Assembly: GCF_018343795.1 (NCBI RefSeq)
Contig: NZ_CP074346.1
Span: 620,001 to 684,000, forward strand
Reading direction: 5' to 3'
DNA length: 64,000 nucleotides
Origin: Phocoenobacter atlanticus subsp. cyclopteri
Lineage (GTDB): Bacteria; Pseudomonadota; Gammaproteobacteria; Enterobacterales; Pasteurellaceae
Part shown: positions 19,215 to 30,110 of the stretch, one piece after another
Layout of the letters: every line of letters begins with the position of its first letter
Numbering within the stretch: the stretch's first letter is position 1
Translations under genes and position numbers: made by a program
The notes under the pieces: generated by a model
Told to the model about the DNA's origin: nothing
Databases searched by the model: none
The model's input: only the letters and a program-made list of their open reading frames with translations

Positions 19215-20105
19215 TTACCAACCACGCTCTTGCATTCTCTCTTCAAGGCTAAGTTTTGAAATCTCGATCCCTTTCATTGCTTCACCTAAATCTTCTGATA
19301 AACGAGCAATTAAATCAAAATCTTGATAATGTGTGGTGGCTTGAACAATCGCTTTAGCAAATTTTTCAGGGCTTTCTGATTTGAAAATACCTGAACCGAC
19401 AAATACACCATCTGCACCTAATTCCATCATCAACGCAGCATCTGCAGGGGTTGCGACACCACCAGCAGCAAAGTTCACTACAGGTAATTTACCTAACTCT
19501 TTGATTTGTAATAATAATTCAAAAGGTGCACCTAATAATTTTGCTTCTGTCATTAACTCATCGGTAGTCATAGAAACCACTTTACGTACTTGAGCATTAA
19601 CTTTACGCATATGACGAACCGCCTCAACAATATTTCCAGTACCCGGTTCACCTTTAGTACGTAACATTGCAGCCCCTTCACCAATACGGCGTAATGCTTC
19701 CCCTAAATCACGACAACCACAGACAAATGGAACGGTGAATTTGCTTTTTAATAAATGAAATTCTTCATCAGCAGGCGTTAAAACTTCACTTTCATCAATA
19801 TAATCAACGCCCATAGACTCTAATATACGAGCCTCTGTAATATGACCAATACGTGCTTTTGCCATCACAGGGATAGAGACTGCAGCCATCACCTCTTTCA
19901 CAATTTTAGGGTTAGCCATACGAGCCACACCACCGGCTTGACGAATATCAGAAGGAACACGCTCTAACGCCATTACTGCCACTGCACCTGCTTGTTCAGC
20001 AATGCGAGCCTGTTCTGCATTGACAACGTCCATAATTACGCCACCTTTTTGCATTTGTGCCATCCCACGTTTTACTAAGTCTGTACCAATAATACTGTTT
20101 GTCAT
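19215..20105 (-). CDS. pdxS: PdxS, PLP synthase subunit
   Basis: 296 residues. PdxS builds pyridoxal phosphate from ribose-5-phosphate, glyceraldehyde-3-phosphate and ammonia, independent of deoxyxylulose phosphate. [20 protein letters not shown] and [14 protein letters not shown] (with the first catalytic Lys) and the second lysine region [16 protein letters not shown] identify it. With PdxT it makes a 12+12 complex. The operon is divergent from pdxR. Confidence 0.95.
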   Translation of the reverse strand: MTNSIIGTDLVKRGMAQMQKGGVIMDVVNAEQARIAEQAGAVAVMALERVPSDIRQAGGVARMANPKIVKEVMAAVSIPVMAKARIGHITEARILESMGVDYIDESEVLTPADEEFHLLKSKFTVPFVCGCRDLGEALRRIGEGAAMLRTKGEPGTGNIVEAVRHMRKVNAQVRKVVSMTTDELMTEAKLLGAPFELLLQIKELGKLPVVNFAAGGVATPADAALMMELGADGVFVGSGIFKSESPEKFAKAIVQATTHYQDFDLIARLSEDLGEAMKGIEISKLSLEERMQERGW

Positions 20106-20169
20106 TTTAATTTCCTCTTATTTTAAGTGATAACAAAAAATGTCGTATCATTTTTAGTTAATATTGAAC

Positions 20170-20212
20170 TTGTTAAAAGTGTCAGATTTAAATATACTTA
20201 TAAGGTCAGATT
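20170..20212 (+). promoter_or_regulatory. pdxR promoter with a direct-repeat candidate operator
   Basis: TTGTTA (20170-20175) and TATACT (20193-20198) are 17 bases apart. The direct repeat GTCAGATT occurs in the spacer (20181-20188) and at the expected transcription start (20205-20212), 24 bases apart. MocR-type regulators commonly bind direct repeats near their own and the divergent promoter, so this is a plausible PdxR site. Confidence 0.5.
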
Positions 20213-20232
20213 GCATTTTGAGGATAAAAATT

Positions 20233-21651
20233 ATGCAACTTATTGCCTATACTATAAATAAATCAAGTACTGAGCCTCTTTATATTCAATTAATTGAACA
20301 AATTAAATACGCCATTCACGAACAACGTTTACAAAAAGGGGATAAATTACCCTCAAAACGCCGTTTGTCACAACATTTACAGATTAGTCAAAATACCATT
20401 GAAACCGCCTATTCACAGTTGATGGCTGAAGGGTATATTGAAAGTGTGCCAAAGGTTGGTTTTTTTGTGAATGTGCAGGCAGGGGATACATTATTAAGTA
20501 AGCGGTCAGATCCAAATAAAAATTTGCAAAAAATGATTAATATCATACCGCCTAAAAGCAAAAAATATTGTTTTGATTTTAATCCTAATCGTATTGATAG
20601 CCGTCATTTTCCTTTCGAAAAATGGAAAAAACTAAATAAAAAGATCTTAAATAAAAATCACAGCGATTTATTGCATTTAAACGATCCTCAAGGAGATCAG
20701 ATTTTAAGAGAGCAGTTAGCCAATTATTTAAATACGGCTCGTGGTGTGCAGTGTGAAGCAGAGCAAATTGTTTTAACCTCAGGAGTTGAGCAGTTATTAC
20801 AAATTTTAATGATCTTATTTGAAAAAAAACATTCTCAGACTTTAATTTATGGTATTGAAACTTTTGGTTATCGAGTAGTAGAGAATATTTTCAAACTTTA
20901 TCAAAAATATTGGATTAAACTTCCTTTAGAGCCTCAAAGTAAGCGGTTAGATGTAGCGAGTTTTTTACAAAAAAAGATTGATGTTGCTTATATTACCCCT
21001 TCACACCAATACCCTTTTGGTGGCGTACTAAATATTGAGCAGCGACAACAACTACTAGAATGGGTGAAAGCTGAGCCAAGTCGTTATTTAATTGAAGATG
21101 ACTACGATGGCGAATTTCGTTATCAAGGAAAGCCTATTCCTTCCTTACAAAGTTTAGATCGAGCAGATAAAGTGATTTATTTTGGGTCATTATCTAAATT
21201 ATTAATGCCCGCTATTCGTATTAGTTTTATGGTGTTACCAAAATCCTTATTAAGTGATTATCAGCCAATTAAACAGAGTTTTAATTGTTCTGTTTCACGT
21301 TTTGATCAACAAATTGTATCACTTTTTATACAGCAAGGATTTTTTGAACAGCACATTAATCGAATGCGAAAGCGTTATCGTAATAAAATGGAACAACTTT
21401 GTCGTATTTTAACGCTATATCACGACACAATACGTTATTACGGAGAAAGTTCAGGGTTTTATTTATTAATCGAATTAATAAAAGACACTCGATCATCAAA
21501 ACAATTGGTAGCGTTAGCTGAGCAGGATAAAATTAAAATTTATCCAATAGATTGGCAAAATAAACAATTGTTTGTTTTAGGTTTTGGGGATTTAAGTGAA
21601 GAAGAATTAGAAAGAGGAATAAAAAAGTTATTAAGTAGTTGGGGGATATAA
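20233..21651 (+). CDS. pdxR: PdxR, MocR-type regulator of PLP synthesis
   Basis: 472 residues. An N-terminal GntR winged helix (PLYIQLIEQIKYAI, KGDKLPSKRRLSQHL, IETAYSQLMAEGYI) is fused to a fold-type I aminotransferase-like domain. The PLP lysine is in YFGSLSKLLMPAIRI, and IEDDYDGEFRY carries the cofactor Asp/Tyr. These proteins sense PLP and control pdxST. ATG 20233 has GAGGA upstream and gives a family-like start; the longer frame from TTG 20164 lies over the promoter and is rejected. Two uptake-sequence copies lie in the gene (about 20500 and 20940). Confidence 0.88.
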   Translation: MQLIAYTINKSSTEPLYIQLIEQIKYAIHEQRLQKGDKLPSKRRLSQHLQISQNTIETAYSQLMAEGYIESVPKVGFFVNVQAGDTLLSKRSDPNKNLQKMINIIPPKSKKYCFDFNPNRIDSRHFPFEKWKKLNKKILNKNHSDLLHLNDPQGDQILREQLANYLNTARGVQCEAEQIVLTSGVEQLLQILMILFEKKHSQTLIYGIETFGYRVVENIFKLYQKYWIKLPLEPQSKRLDVASFLQKKIDVAYITPSHQYPFGGVLNIEQRQQLLEWVKAEPSRYLIEDDYDGEFRYQGKPIPSLQSLDRADKVIYFGSLSKLLMPAIRISFMVLPKSLLSDYQPIKQSFNCSVSRFDQQIVSLFIQQGFFEQHINRMRKRYRNKMEQLCRILTLYHDTIRYYGESSGFYLLIELIKDTRSSKQLVALAEQDKIKIYPIDWQNKQLFVLGFGDLSEEELERGIKKLLSSWGI

Positions 21652-21738
21652 AATGGTGATAACTTAATTGGGTATAAAAATATGGGGTATAAATCATTTA
21701 ATAACACTATGATAGAATAACCAAGCGGTATGATATTT

Positions 21739-21905
21739 ATGAATATTTGTAAAATAGCACTAGTATATTAATTTTATCTGCATTATCTTTAAGTATTTAT
21801 TTAACTTATTCTGATAAAAAAGCCTCGCCAATTCAATGTGATGATTTTTTTGGTAGAATATACAAATACATCTCAAAATATGCGAATAAATTACATTTCC
21901 AATAG
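21739..21905 (+). pseudogene. Possible decayed small membrane-anchored protein
   Basis: In the 329-base gap between pdxR and dapB, an ATG at 21739 opens NICKIALVY then stops; the next frame continues at once with a hydrophobic stretch LILSALSLSIYLTYS and KKASPIQCDDFFGR, ending at 21905. Read across one frameshift it looks like a short signal-anchored protein. No ribosome-binding site is seen and I do not recognise the family. Two uptake-sequence copies flank it (21722 and 21935). It could equally be chance coding-like text. Confidence 0.25.
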
Positions 21906-21953
21906 TGCCAAATAAGGAAAATATTATTAGTATAAGCGGTAACATTTATTTAA

Positions 21954-22796
<843 letters not shown>

Positions 22797-22812
22797 AGAA
22801 ATAGAAATAAGA

Positions 22813-22858
22813 GGAAAAATTTATATGTGATTTATTTTTGTTCAAACATAATTTTTCC
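22813..22858 (+). terminator. Weak hairpin after dapB
   Basis: GGAAAAAT (22813-22820) pairs with ATTTTTCC (22851-22858), extended by ATGT/ACAT with a three-base bulge. The distal side has no T-run, so this is only a possible terminator. Confidence 0.3.
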
Positions 22859-22946
22859 CAATTTAAAATATAACAATAAAAATTAGCGAGTTATTCTAAA
22901 TTATAGGATAATAGCGAATATGTAAATTTATACTAATGAGAATTTT

Positions 22947-23786
22947 ATGCTGATCTGTCCCCATTGTAAGACTGAATTAAACCTATCTGAAAAATCATAT
23001 CGTTGTGAGAATAATCATTGCTTTGATCAAGGAAAAGCAGGGGATCTGAACTTATTATTAGTCAATCAAAAACGCAGTAAATCACCAGGTGATAGTCGTG
23101 AAATGGTGAATGAGCGTCATAGTTTTTTAGAAAGTGGGGCTTATTCGCCTATCGCTGAACTATTGGCAAAGACAGTGATGAAATTGACACAAGGGCAACC
23201 CAAAGTTATTGCTGATGCAGGTTGTGGTGAAGGGTATTACTTACGTCAGGTGCAACGACTTTGTTTTCCTTCTTTAGACTATTTTTATGATAATGGCGGT
23301 CAATTTATTGGTTGGGATATTTCTAAATTTGCTGTTCAAAAAGCAGCTAAGTCGGCAAAATTTCCAGCCAAATGGCTTACAGCGAGTAATGCGCATATTC
23401 CATTAGCGGATAATAGTGTGGATATCCTAGTTAGTGCATTTGGTTTTGAGGTGGCAGAAGAATTTGCTCGAGTGCTAAAGCCAAATGGCTATATAGTTAC
23501 TCTTGATGCAGGAGAAAAACACTTGTTATCTTTAAGAAAAGTGATCTATCCGATGATTAAACCTTTTCGTGAAAAACCATTATTAAATGAGTCTTTGTTT
23601 CGTTGTATAGAAAAAGATTATACAACCTATCATACCTTACTAAATAAAACTCAGCTTTCACAGTTAATGATAATGACGCCTCATTTGTATCGAGCAACTT
23701 ATGAAGGAAAAGTCGCTGTTCAACAACTTGATGAGTTGGAGATTGATGTTGATGTTCAGTTACGAGTTTATCAACACAATGCTTAG
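22947..23786 (+). CDS. rlmA: RlmA, 23S rRNA G745 methyltransferase
   Basis: 279 residues. It methylates N1 of G745 in 23S rRNA using S-adenosylmethionine. An N-terminal zinc finger (CPHCKTEL, RCENNHCFDQ; Cys-Cys-Cys-His, residues 4-27) is followed by GKAGDLNLLLVNQKRSKSPG and the Rossmann methyltransferase motif I ADAGCGEGYYLRQ. VDILVSAFGFEVAEEFARVLKPNG gives motifs IV-V. The gene is flanked by dapB and the initiator tRNA and seems to be transcribed on its own. Confidence 0.9.
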   Translation: MLICPHCKTELNLSEKSYRCENNHCFDQGKAGDLNLLLVNQKRSKSPGDSREMVNERHSFLESGAYSPIAELLAKTVMKLTQGQPKVIADAGCGEGYYLRQVQRLCFPSLDYFYDNGGQFIGWDISKFAVQKAAKSAKFPAKWLTASNAHIPLADNSVDILVSAFGFEVAEEFARVLKPNGYIVTLDAGEKHLLSLRKVIYPMIKPFREKPLLNESLFRCIEKDYTTYHTLLNKTQLSQLMIMTPHLYRATYEGKVAVQQLDELEIDVDVQLRVYQHNA

Positions 23787-23828
23787 AAAATGAGAGAAAA
23801 TAAATTTTTTAAAATATCTATAAAATAC

Positions 23829-23856
23829 TTGCATTAATAAAAAAAATGACTATAAT
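23829..23856 (+). promoter_or_regulatory. Promoter of the initiator tRNA-nusA-infB operon
   Basis: TTGCAT (23829-23834) and a perfect TATAAT (23851-23856) are 16 bases apart, with the tRNA starting 15 bases after the -10 box. Confidence 0.7.
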
Positions 23857-23870
23857 CATCCCCTATCAGA

Positions 23871-23947
<77 letters not shown>

Positions 23948-23955
23948 GCTTTTTT

Positions 23956-23990
23956 AAGCTCATTTTCTTGTTTGAAAATGGGCTTTGTTT
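23956..23990 (+). terminator. Terminator/attenuator after the initiator tRNA
   Basis: AAGCTCATTTTC (23956-23967) and GAAAATGGGCTT (23974-23985) pair over 12 bp with one G-U, then TGTTTTTATT follows. A second, bulged hairpin with a T-run (24022-24051, ending GGGGCTTTTTT) lies 35 bases further on. Tandem hairpins before rimP suggest read-through control of the nusA-infB operon. Confidence 0.7.
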
Positions 23991-24147
23991 TTATTAGAAC
24001 AAGGTAAAAACATATTTTAAAAAGTCCCAAACAATTTGTTGGGGCTTTTTTGTAGGAATTAAACAAGGTCATAATAAATATTTGACTATTTTTCTAAGAA
24101 GGAGCTTATATAGCTCTTTTTTTATATTTAATTATTAGGAGGTATCT

Positions 24148-24609
24148 TTGGCTACATTAGAGCAAAAGCTACAAGAACTAACGCAAACTTCTATTGAAGC
24201 AATGGGATTTGAGTTAGTAGGCATTGAAACACAGAGAGCAGGACATTTTTTAACTGTTCGTATTTATATTGATAAAGAAGACGGCGTAACTGTAGAAGAT
24301 TGTAGTAGTGTGAGCCGTCAAGTAAGTGCTATTTTTGATGTTGAAGATCCAATTAGTGATAAGTATAATCTAGAGGTTTCCTCTCCTGGTTTGGATCGTC
24401 CACTATTTACTCCAGAGCATTATCAACGTTTTATTGGACGAGATGTAATTATACATCTACGTATTCCAATGTTTGATCGTCGTAAATGGCAGGGCGAGTT
24501 AGTTAGTGTTGAGAATGATTTAGTCACATTAAAGGTTGAGAATGAAATGCAAAACTTTGCATTTGGCAACATTCAGAAAGCAAATTTAGTTCCAATTTTT
24601 AATTTTTAA
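24148..24609 (+). CDS. rimP: RimP, 30S maturation factor
   Basis: 153 residues. RimP helps assemble the 30S subunit. [40 protein letters not shown] and [13 protein letters not shown] are the conserved family blocks. The start is TTG 24148, set by a strong TAGGAGG site; no in-frame ATG is available nearby. nusA follows by 12 bases. Confidence 0.94.
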   Translation: MATLEQKLQELTQTSIEAMGFELVGIETQRAGHFLTVRIYIDKEDGVTVEDCSSVSRQVSAIFDVEDPISDKYNLEVSSPGLDRPLFTPEHYQRFIGRDVIIHLRIPMFDRRKWQGELVSVENDLVTLKVENEMQNFAFGNIQKANLVPIFNF

Positions 24610-24621
24610 AAGGTATTTAAA

Positions 24622-26103
24622 ATGAGTAAAGAGATTTTATTGGCAGCAGAAGCTGTCTCTAACGAAAAATTGCTACCAAAAGAAGCAATTTTTGAAGCCT
24701 TAGAAATGGCATTGGCAATTTCAACAAGAAAGAAAAAAGAATTAGATGTTGATGTCCGAGTAGTGATTAATCGTAAAACAGGTGATTTTCAAACATTTCG
24801 ACGTTGGACTGTGGTTACAGAAGTACATAATACAACTCGTGAAATGAGTATTGAAGCAGCTCAATATGATGATCCAACTATTCAGGTAGGTGATGTGATG
24901 GAAGATGAAATTGATTCAATTCCATTTGATCGTATTACAATGCAAACCGCACGTCAGGTAATTACAACTAAAATTCGTGAAGCTGAACGCAATAAAGTGA
25001 TTGAACAGTTCCGTTCACAATTAGGTGAAATTATTAATGGTACAGTTAAAAAAGTAAACCGTGAGCAAATTATTTTAGATTTAGGTTATCAAGCTGAAGC
25101 GGTTATTGTGCGAGAAGATATGTTACCTCGTGAAAATCTTCGCCCAGGAGATAGAGTACGTGGTGTTCTTTATGAAATTAAGCCAGATTCAAAAGGACCT
25201 CAATTATTTGTTACTCGTTCAAAACCTGTAATGCTTGAAGAGTTATTCAGACTAGAAGTACCAGAAATTGGTGAAGAATTAATTGAAATTAAAGGTGCTG
25301 CTCGTGATCCTGCATCTCGTGCAAAAATCGCAGTGAAGAGTAATGATAAACGCATTGATCCTGTCGGTGCTTGTGTAGGTATGCGTGGTGCAAGAGTTCA
25401 AGCGATTAGTAACGAATTAGGTGGTGAACGCGTAGATATCGTACTTTGGGATGACAATCCAGCACAGTTTGCGATTAATGCGATGGCTCCTGCTGATGTT
25501 GCATCTATTGTTGTTGATGAAGATACACACACAATGGATATTGCAGTAGAAGAAACAGCACTTGCACAAGCAATTGGTCGTAATGGTCAAAACGTACGTT
25601 TAGCCACACAATTAACCGGTTGGACTTTAAATGTGATGACCATAAAAGATCTTGATAAAAAACATCAAGCAGAAGATGATAAAATTCTTCATCTATTTAT
25701 GGAAGCACTTGAGATTGATGATGACTTCGCACAACTTCTTATTGATGAAGGTTTTTCATCACTAGAAGAAATTGCTTATGTACCTATTGACGAAGTGACA
25801 ACAATTGAGGGGCTTGAAGATGAAGATTTGGTTGAAGAGTTGCAAGAGCGAGCAAAAACAGCTATTACTAAACAAGTAATGCTTGAAGAAAAAATGTTAG
25901 AAGATGCACATATTGAAGATAAATTATTAAATCTTGAAGGTATGGAGCGTCATATCGCATTTAAGCTAGCTGAAAAAGGCATTGTTACATTAGAAGAATT
26001 AGCTGAGCAGGGTACTGATGATTTAGCTGATATTGAAGAATTATCATCAGAAAAAGCAGGCGAGTTAATTATGGCAGCACGTGAAATTTGCTGGTTTAGT
26101 TAA
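24622..26103 (+). CDS. nusA: NusA, transcription termination/antitermination factor
   Basis: 493 residues. NusA binds RNA polymerase and nascent RNA. In order: N-terminal polymerase-binding domain (1-125), S1 domain (about 135-200, [17 protein letters not shown]), two KH domains ([15 protein letters not shown] and [12 protein letters not shown]), and two acidic C-terminal repeats ([11 protein letters not shown]..., [10 protein letters not shown]...). The two AR repeats are the gammaproteobacterial form. Operon with rimP and infB. Confidence 0.96.
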   Translation: MSKEILLAAEAVSNEKLLPKEAIFEALEMALAISTRKKKELDVDVRVVINRKTGDFQTFRRWTVVTEVHNTTREMSIEAAQYDDPTIQVGDVMEDEIDSIPFDRITMQTARQVITTKIREAERNKVIEQFRSQLGEIINGTVKKVNREQIILDLGYQAEAVIVREDMLPRENLRPGDRVRGVLYEIKPDSKGPQLFVTRSKPVMLEELFRLEVPEIGEELIEIKGAARDPASRAKIAVKSNDKRIDPVGACVGMRGARVQAISNELGGERVDIVLWDDNPAQFAINAMAPADVASIVVDEDTHTMDIAVEETALAQAIGRNGQNVRLATQLTGWTLNVMTIKDLDKKHQAEDDKILHLFMEALEIDDDFAQLLIDEGFSSLEEIAYVPIDEVTTIEGLEDEDLVEELQERAKTAITKQVMLEEKMLEDAHIEDKLLNLEGMERHIAFKLAEKGIVTLEELAEQGTDDLADIEELSSEKAGELIMAAREICWFS

Positions 26104-26123
26104 TCACTGTAAGGAGAATTAAA

Positions 26124-28637
26124 ATGACAGAAGAAAAAAAAGCACCTAAAAAATTAAGTTTACAACGTCGTACTAAAACGACAGTAAGTGCGACAACTAC
26201 GGGTGGAAAAGCCAAAAAAGTCCAAGTTGAAGTACGTAAATCTCGTAAAATTGATGTAGAAGCAGTGAAAGCTGCAAAACAGAAAGAGTTAGAAGAAGCG
26301 AAAGCTAAAGAACAAGCCGAAAAAGAAGCAAAATTAAAAGCTGAAAAAGAAGCGAAATTGAAAGCGGAAGAAAAAGCTAAAGCGAAGAAAGAAAAAGCAG
26401 ATAAAGAAGCAAAAGTAAACGCAGACGCTACGCCTAAAAAGACTAAAAAATCGGTAAAAGCAGAGGATAAAAAAACGACAAAATCAAAAGAAGAAGAGGA
26501 ATTTCGTCGTAAACAAGAAGAACTTGCTCTTAAAAAAGCAGAAGAAGCTGCAAAAAAAGCAGCGGAGGAAGCTCGTCGTTTAGCCGAAATGACTCAAGAT
26601 GAAGTCAAAACAGAAAAAATAGAAGAATTTGAAGATGCTCGTTTTACTTCAGATTATGCTCGTGAAGCTGAATTTGATTCAGAGCGTAAAAGTGAAAGTA
26701 AAGGGCGTAAAAAAACGAAGAAAGTCATTAATGAAGATTCTAAAAAGAATGAACGAGAAGAAAATCGCCGTAATCAAAGTCGTGGTCAAAAAGGTAATTT
26801 AAAACTGGGTAAAGGTAAGCGTAATGTGAAAAAAGGCAATTCGTCTATTCAACAAAGCTTTACTAAACCTGCAGCACCGGTTACTCGTGATGTGGTTATT
26901 GGCGAAACCGTCACTGTTGCAGAGCTTGCAAATAAAATGGCAATCAAAGCAACCGAAGTCATTAAAACGATGATGAAAATGGGGGCTATGGCAACCATTA
27001 ACCAAGTAATTGACCAAGAAACAGCTCAACTTGTTGCAGAAGAAATGGGGCATAAAGTTGTGCTTCGTAAAGAGAACGAACTTGAAGAAGCGTTAATGAG
27101 TGATCGTGATTTAAATCTTGAAAAAGTAAATCGAGCACCAGTAGTAACCATTATGGGACACGTAGATCACGGTAAAACTTCATTACTTGATTATATTCGT
27201 AAAGCAAAAGTTGCTGATGGCGAAGCTGGCGGTATTACACAGCATATCGGTGCTTATCACGTTGAAACTGATGACGGTAAAATGGTTACTTTCTTGGATA
27301 CACCGGGACACGCCGCCTTTACTTCAATGCGTGCACGTGGCGCTAAATCAACGGATATCGTTATCCTTGTTGTTGCTGCAGATGATGGTGTAATGCCACA
27401 AACAATTGAGGCAATTCAGCACGCAAGAGCGGCAGAAGTTCCTTTAGTTGTTGCAGTAAACAAAGTAGATAAACCAGAAGCAAATCCTGACCGTGTTGAG
27501 CAAGAATTATTACAATATGAAGTTGTTTCTGAAAAATTTGGTGGTGACATTCAATTTGTGCACGTATCAGCAAAACAAGGTACGGGCGTTGATGCATTAT
27601 TAGATGCTATTTTATTACAATCAGAAGTACTTGAATTAACGGCAGTTAAAGAAGGTATGGCAAGCGGAGTGGTCATTGAATCTTACTTAGATAAAGGTCG
27701 TGGTCCAGTAGCAACAATCCTTGTTCAATCAGGTACTTTAAACAAAGGTGATATCATACTTTGTGGCTTTGAATACGGTCGTGTGCGAGCAATGCGTGAT
27801 GAAAATGGTAAAACCATTGAATCTGCAGGTCCTTCAATCCCAGTTGCGGTATTAGGTCTTTCAGGCGTTCCTGCAGCAGGGGATGAAGCAACCGTTGTAC
27901 GTGATGAGAAAAAAGCACGTGAAGTGGCTCTATACCGTCAGGGTAAATTCCGTGATGTGAAACTTGCTCGCCAACAAAAAGCAAAACTTGAAAATATGTT
28001 TACTAATATGACCGAAGGTGATGTAGCGGAGTTAAACGTTATTGTTAAAGCCGATGTTCAAGGTTCAGTTGAAGCCATTAGTCAAGCATTAGTTGAACTT
28101 TCAACGGAAGAAGTGAAAGTAAAAGTTGTTGGTTCTGGTGTTGGTGGTATCACAGAAACAGACGCAACCCTTGCAGCGGCGTCAAATGCAATTATCTTAG
28201 GATTTAACGTACGTGCTGATGCATCTGCTCGTCGTGTAATTGAAACAGAAAACTTAGATTTACGTTATTATTCAATTATTTATGAATTATTAAATGAAAT
28301 TAAAGCGGCGATGAGCGGTATGCTTGCACCTGAGTTTAAACAAGAAATTATCGGTTTAGCTGAAGTGCGTGATGTATTCCGTCACCCTAAATTTGGTGCG
28401 ATCGCAGGTTGTATGGTAACCGAAGGTATTGTAAAACGTAACAATCCAATTCGTGTATTACGTGATAATATTGTTATCTTTGAAGGTGAATTAGATTCAT
28501 TACGTCGTTTTAAAGATGATGTTGCAGAAGTTCGTAGTAATATGGAATGTGGTATGGGCGTGAAAAACTACAATGATGTTAAAGTTGGCGACCAAATCGA
28601 AGTCTTTGAAATTATTGAAATTCAACGTTCAATCTAA
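26124..28637 (+). CDS. infB: Translation initiation factor IF-2
   Basis: 837 residues. IF-2 is the GTPase that positions fMet-tRNA on the 30S subunit. A long Lys/Glu/Ala-rich linker (about 1-250) contains many charged repeats of the type KLKAEKEAK. The conserved IF2_N segment [16 protein letters not shown] follows, then the G domain with G1 GHVDHGKT (345-352), DTPGHAAF and NKVDKP, and the fMet-binding C-terminal domains. It lies in the initiator-tRNA operon, so tRNA and its binding factor are co-expressed. Confidence 0.97.
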   Translation: MTEEKKAPKKLSLQRRTKTTVSATTTGGKAKKVQVEVRKSRKIDVEAVKAAKQKELEEAKAKEQAEKEAKLKAEKEAKLKAEEKAKAKKEKADKEAKVNADATPKKTKKSVKAEDKKTTKSKEEEEFRRKQEELALKKAEEAAKKAAEEARRLAEMTQDEVKTEKIEEFEDARFTSDYAREAEFDSERKSESKGRKKTKKVINEDSKKNEREENRRNQSRGQKGNLKLGKGKRNVKKGNSSIQQSFTKPAAPVTRDVVIGETVTVAELANKMAIKATEVIKTMMKMGAMATINQVIDQETAQLVAEEMGHKVVLRKENELEEALMSDRDLNLEKVNRAPVVTIMGHVDHGKTSLLDYIRKAKVADGEAGGITQHIGAYHVETDDGKMVTFLDTPGHAAFTSMRARGAKSTDIVILVVAADDGVMPQTIEAIQHARAAEVPLVVAVNKVDKPEANPDRVEQELLQYEVVSEKFGGDIQFVHVSAKQGTGVDALLDAILLQSEVLELTAVKEGMASGVVIESYLDKGRGPVATILVQSGTLNKGDIILCGFEYGRVRAMRDENGKTIESAGPSIPVAVLGLSGVPAAGDEATVVRDEKKAREVALYRQGKFRDVKLARQQKAKLENMFTNMTEGDVAELNVIVKADVQGSVEAISQALVELSTEEVKVKVVGSGVGGITETDATLAAASNAIILGFNVRADASARRVIETENLDLRYYSIIYELLNEIKAAMSGMLAPEFKQEIIGLAEVRDVFRHPKFGAIAGCMVTEGIVKRNNPIRVLRDNIVIFEGELDSLRRFKDDVAEVRSNMECGMGVKNYNDVKVGDQIEVFEIIEIQRSI

Positions 28638-28647
28638 AAAATATGTG

Positions 28648-28672
28648 TAGAGACAAGGCACGCCTTGTCTAT
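28648..28672. repeat. Palindrome with TAGAGAC end, downstream of infB
   Basis: TAGAGACAAGGC (28648-28659) and GCCTTGTCT (28662-28670) form a 9-bp perfect core around AC. It shares its TAGAGAC end and a GCAYGC centre with the 26-bp palindrome at 36470-36495. Confidence 0.7.
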
Positions 28673-28692
28673 GATATATTTTAACAATATAT

Positions 28693-28746
28693 AAGCGGTT
28701 AGATTTATCAAAAAATTTGCAAATTTTTTATAAGATCTTACCGCTT
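28693..28746. repeat. Inverted uptake-sequence pair between infB and rbfA
   Basis: AAGCGGTTAGATTTATC (28693-28709) faces AAGATCTTACCGCTT (28732-28746), with AAAAAATTTGCAAATTTTTT symmetric between them. Two complete uptake sequences share their AT-rich arms head to head, giving a long hairpin likely to end or process the infB transcript. Confidence 0.75.
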
Positions 28747-28771
28747 GTTTGCTAACAAAAGGATATAAAAA

Positions 28772-29155
28772 ATGGCGAAAGAGTTTACACGATCAGACCG
28801 AGTTGCACAGGAATTACAAAAAGAAGTGGCAATTATTTTACAACGAGAAGTGAAAGATCCTCGAGTTGGAATGGTAACTGTTTCAGATGTTGAAATTAGT
28901 CGAGATCTTGCTTATGCAAAAATATTTGTTACTTTCTTATTTGATGAAGATGATAGTGTAGTTGAGCGTGGCTTAGAAGGTTTAAATCAAGCATCAGGCT
29001 ATATTCGTAATCTCGTTGCGAAAGCAATGCGTTTACGTATTGTTCCAGAGCTTCGTTTCTTCTATGATCAATCGTTGGTTGAAGGTATGCGTATGTCTAA
29101 CCTTGTGAGTGATGTTATTCGTAAAGATAAGCAAAAAAGCACAACAGAGGAATAA
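28772..29155 (+). CDS. rbfA: RbfA, 30S ribosome-binding factor
   Basis: 127 residues. RbfA is a KH-fold protein that assists 16S 5' end maturation and cold adaptation. [25 protein letters not shown] and the C-terminal [23 protein letters not shown] are characteristic. It precedes truB by 2 bases, so the pair is translationally coupled. Confidence 0.94.
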   Translation: MAKEFTRSDRVAQELQKEVAIILQREVKDPRVGMVTVSDVEISRDLAYAKIFVTFLFDEDDSVVERGLEGLNQASGYIRNLVAKAMRLRIVPELRFFYDQSLVEGMRMSNLVSDVIRKDKQKSTTEE

Positions 29156-29157
29156 TC

Positions 29158-30096
29158 GTGGGTAGAAGACCAACTAAAAAGGGCAGGGATATTCACGGTG
29201 TTTTTCTATTAGATAAGCCTCAGGGAATGAGCTCTAATGATATTTTACAAAAAGTAAAACGTCTATTTAAAGCAAATAAAGCAGGGCATACAGGGGCATT
29301 AGACCCATTAGCCACAGGAATGTTACCAATTTGTTTAGGCGAAGCAACCAAGTTTTCACAGTTTTTATTAGACTCTAATAAGCGGTACGTTGTCACGGCA
29401 AAGTTAGGTGAAAGAACGGATAGTTCTGATGCTGAGGGTGAGGTTGTGCAAACTCGTGGGATAAATGTTGAACAATCACAGATTATTGATGCTTTAACAC
29501 AATTTAGAGGCGATATTTTACAAGTGCCAACGATGTTTTCAGCGTTGAAACATAACGGTAAGCCATTGTATGAATATGCCAGAGCGGGAATTACCGTTGA
29601 GCGTGAAGCTCGCCCGATTACCATTTTTGAGCTTAAATTTATCAGCTATGAAGCCCCTTATTTAACTTTGGAAGTGCATTGTTCAAAAGGGACTTATATT
29701 CGTACTTTGGTTGATGATTTAGGTGAAGTGTTAGGTTGTGGTGCTCACGTAACCGTATTACGACGCATTGCCGTTGCTAATTATCCACAAGATAAAATGA
29801 TAACTTGGGAAGAATTACAACAACTTAGCGAGCAAGATGATTTAACTCTTTTAGATCAACATTTATTACCTGTAGACAGTGCAGTGGCGGGGTTGCCAAA
29901 AATTGATTTAGATGCAGAACAAACTAAAGCAATTGGATTTGGACAACGCTTAAAATTGATGAACGATCAGCAAATTTATGGGCAAGTTCGTTTATTTTCA
30001 GATAATCATTACTTTTTAGGTATAGCAGAAATAGATAAGAATAATGTTCTTAGACCAAATAGAATGGTTAATATTAATCACAATATAAAAGAATAA
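29158..30096 (+). CDS. truB: TruB, tRNA pseudouridine-55 synthase
   Basis: 312 residues. It converts U55 of the T-loop to pseudouridine. The catalytic Asp sits in [33 protein letters not shown] opens the fold, and [16 protein letters not shown] is the second family block. The start is GTG 29158, two bases after the rbfA stop, with AGAGGA upstream. The DAHP synthase gene follows 14 bases later. Confidence 0.95.
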   Translation: MGRRPTKKGRDIHGVFLLDKPQGMSSNDILQKVKRLFKANKAGHTGALDPLATGMLPICLGEATKFSQFLLDSNKRYVVTAKLGERTDSSDAEGEVVQTRGINVEQSQIIDALTQFRGDILQVPTMFSALKHNGKPLYEYARAGITVEREARPITIFELKFISYEAPYLTLEVHCSKGTYIRTLVDDLGEVLGCGAHVTVLRRIAVANYPQDKMITWEELQQLSEQDDLTLLDQHLLPVDSAVAGLPKIDLDAEQTKAIGFGQRLKLMNDQQIYGQVRLFSDNHYFLGIAEIDKNNVLRPNRMVNINHNIKE

Positions 30097-30110
30097 GGAA
30101 AGATAGCATA

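Noticed and set aside
20164-20232. N-terminal extension of PdxR from TTG 20164
   Set aside because: Covers the predicted promoter and has no ribosome-binding site; ATG 20233 has GAGGA upstream and fits the family start.
26799-27984. Several minus-strand and plus-strand frames inside infB
   Set aside because: Shadow frames of a strongly conserved gene; translations are His/Leu-rich and match no family.
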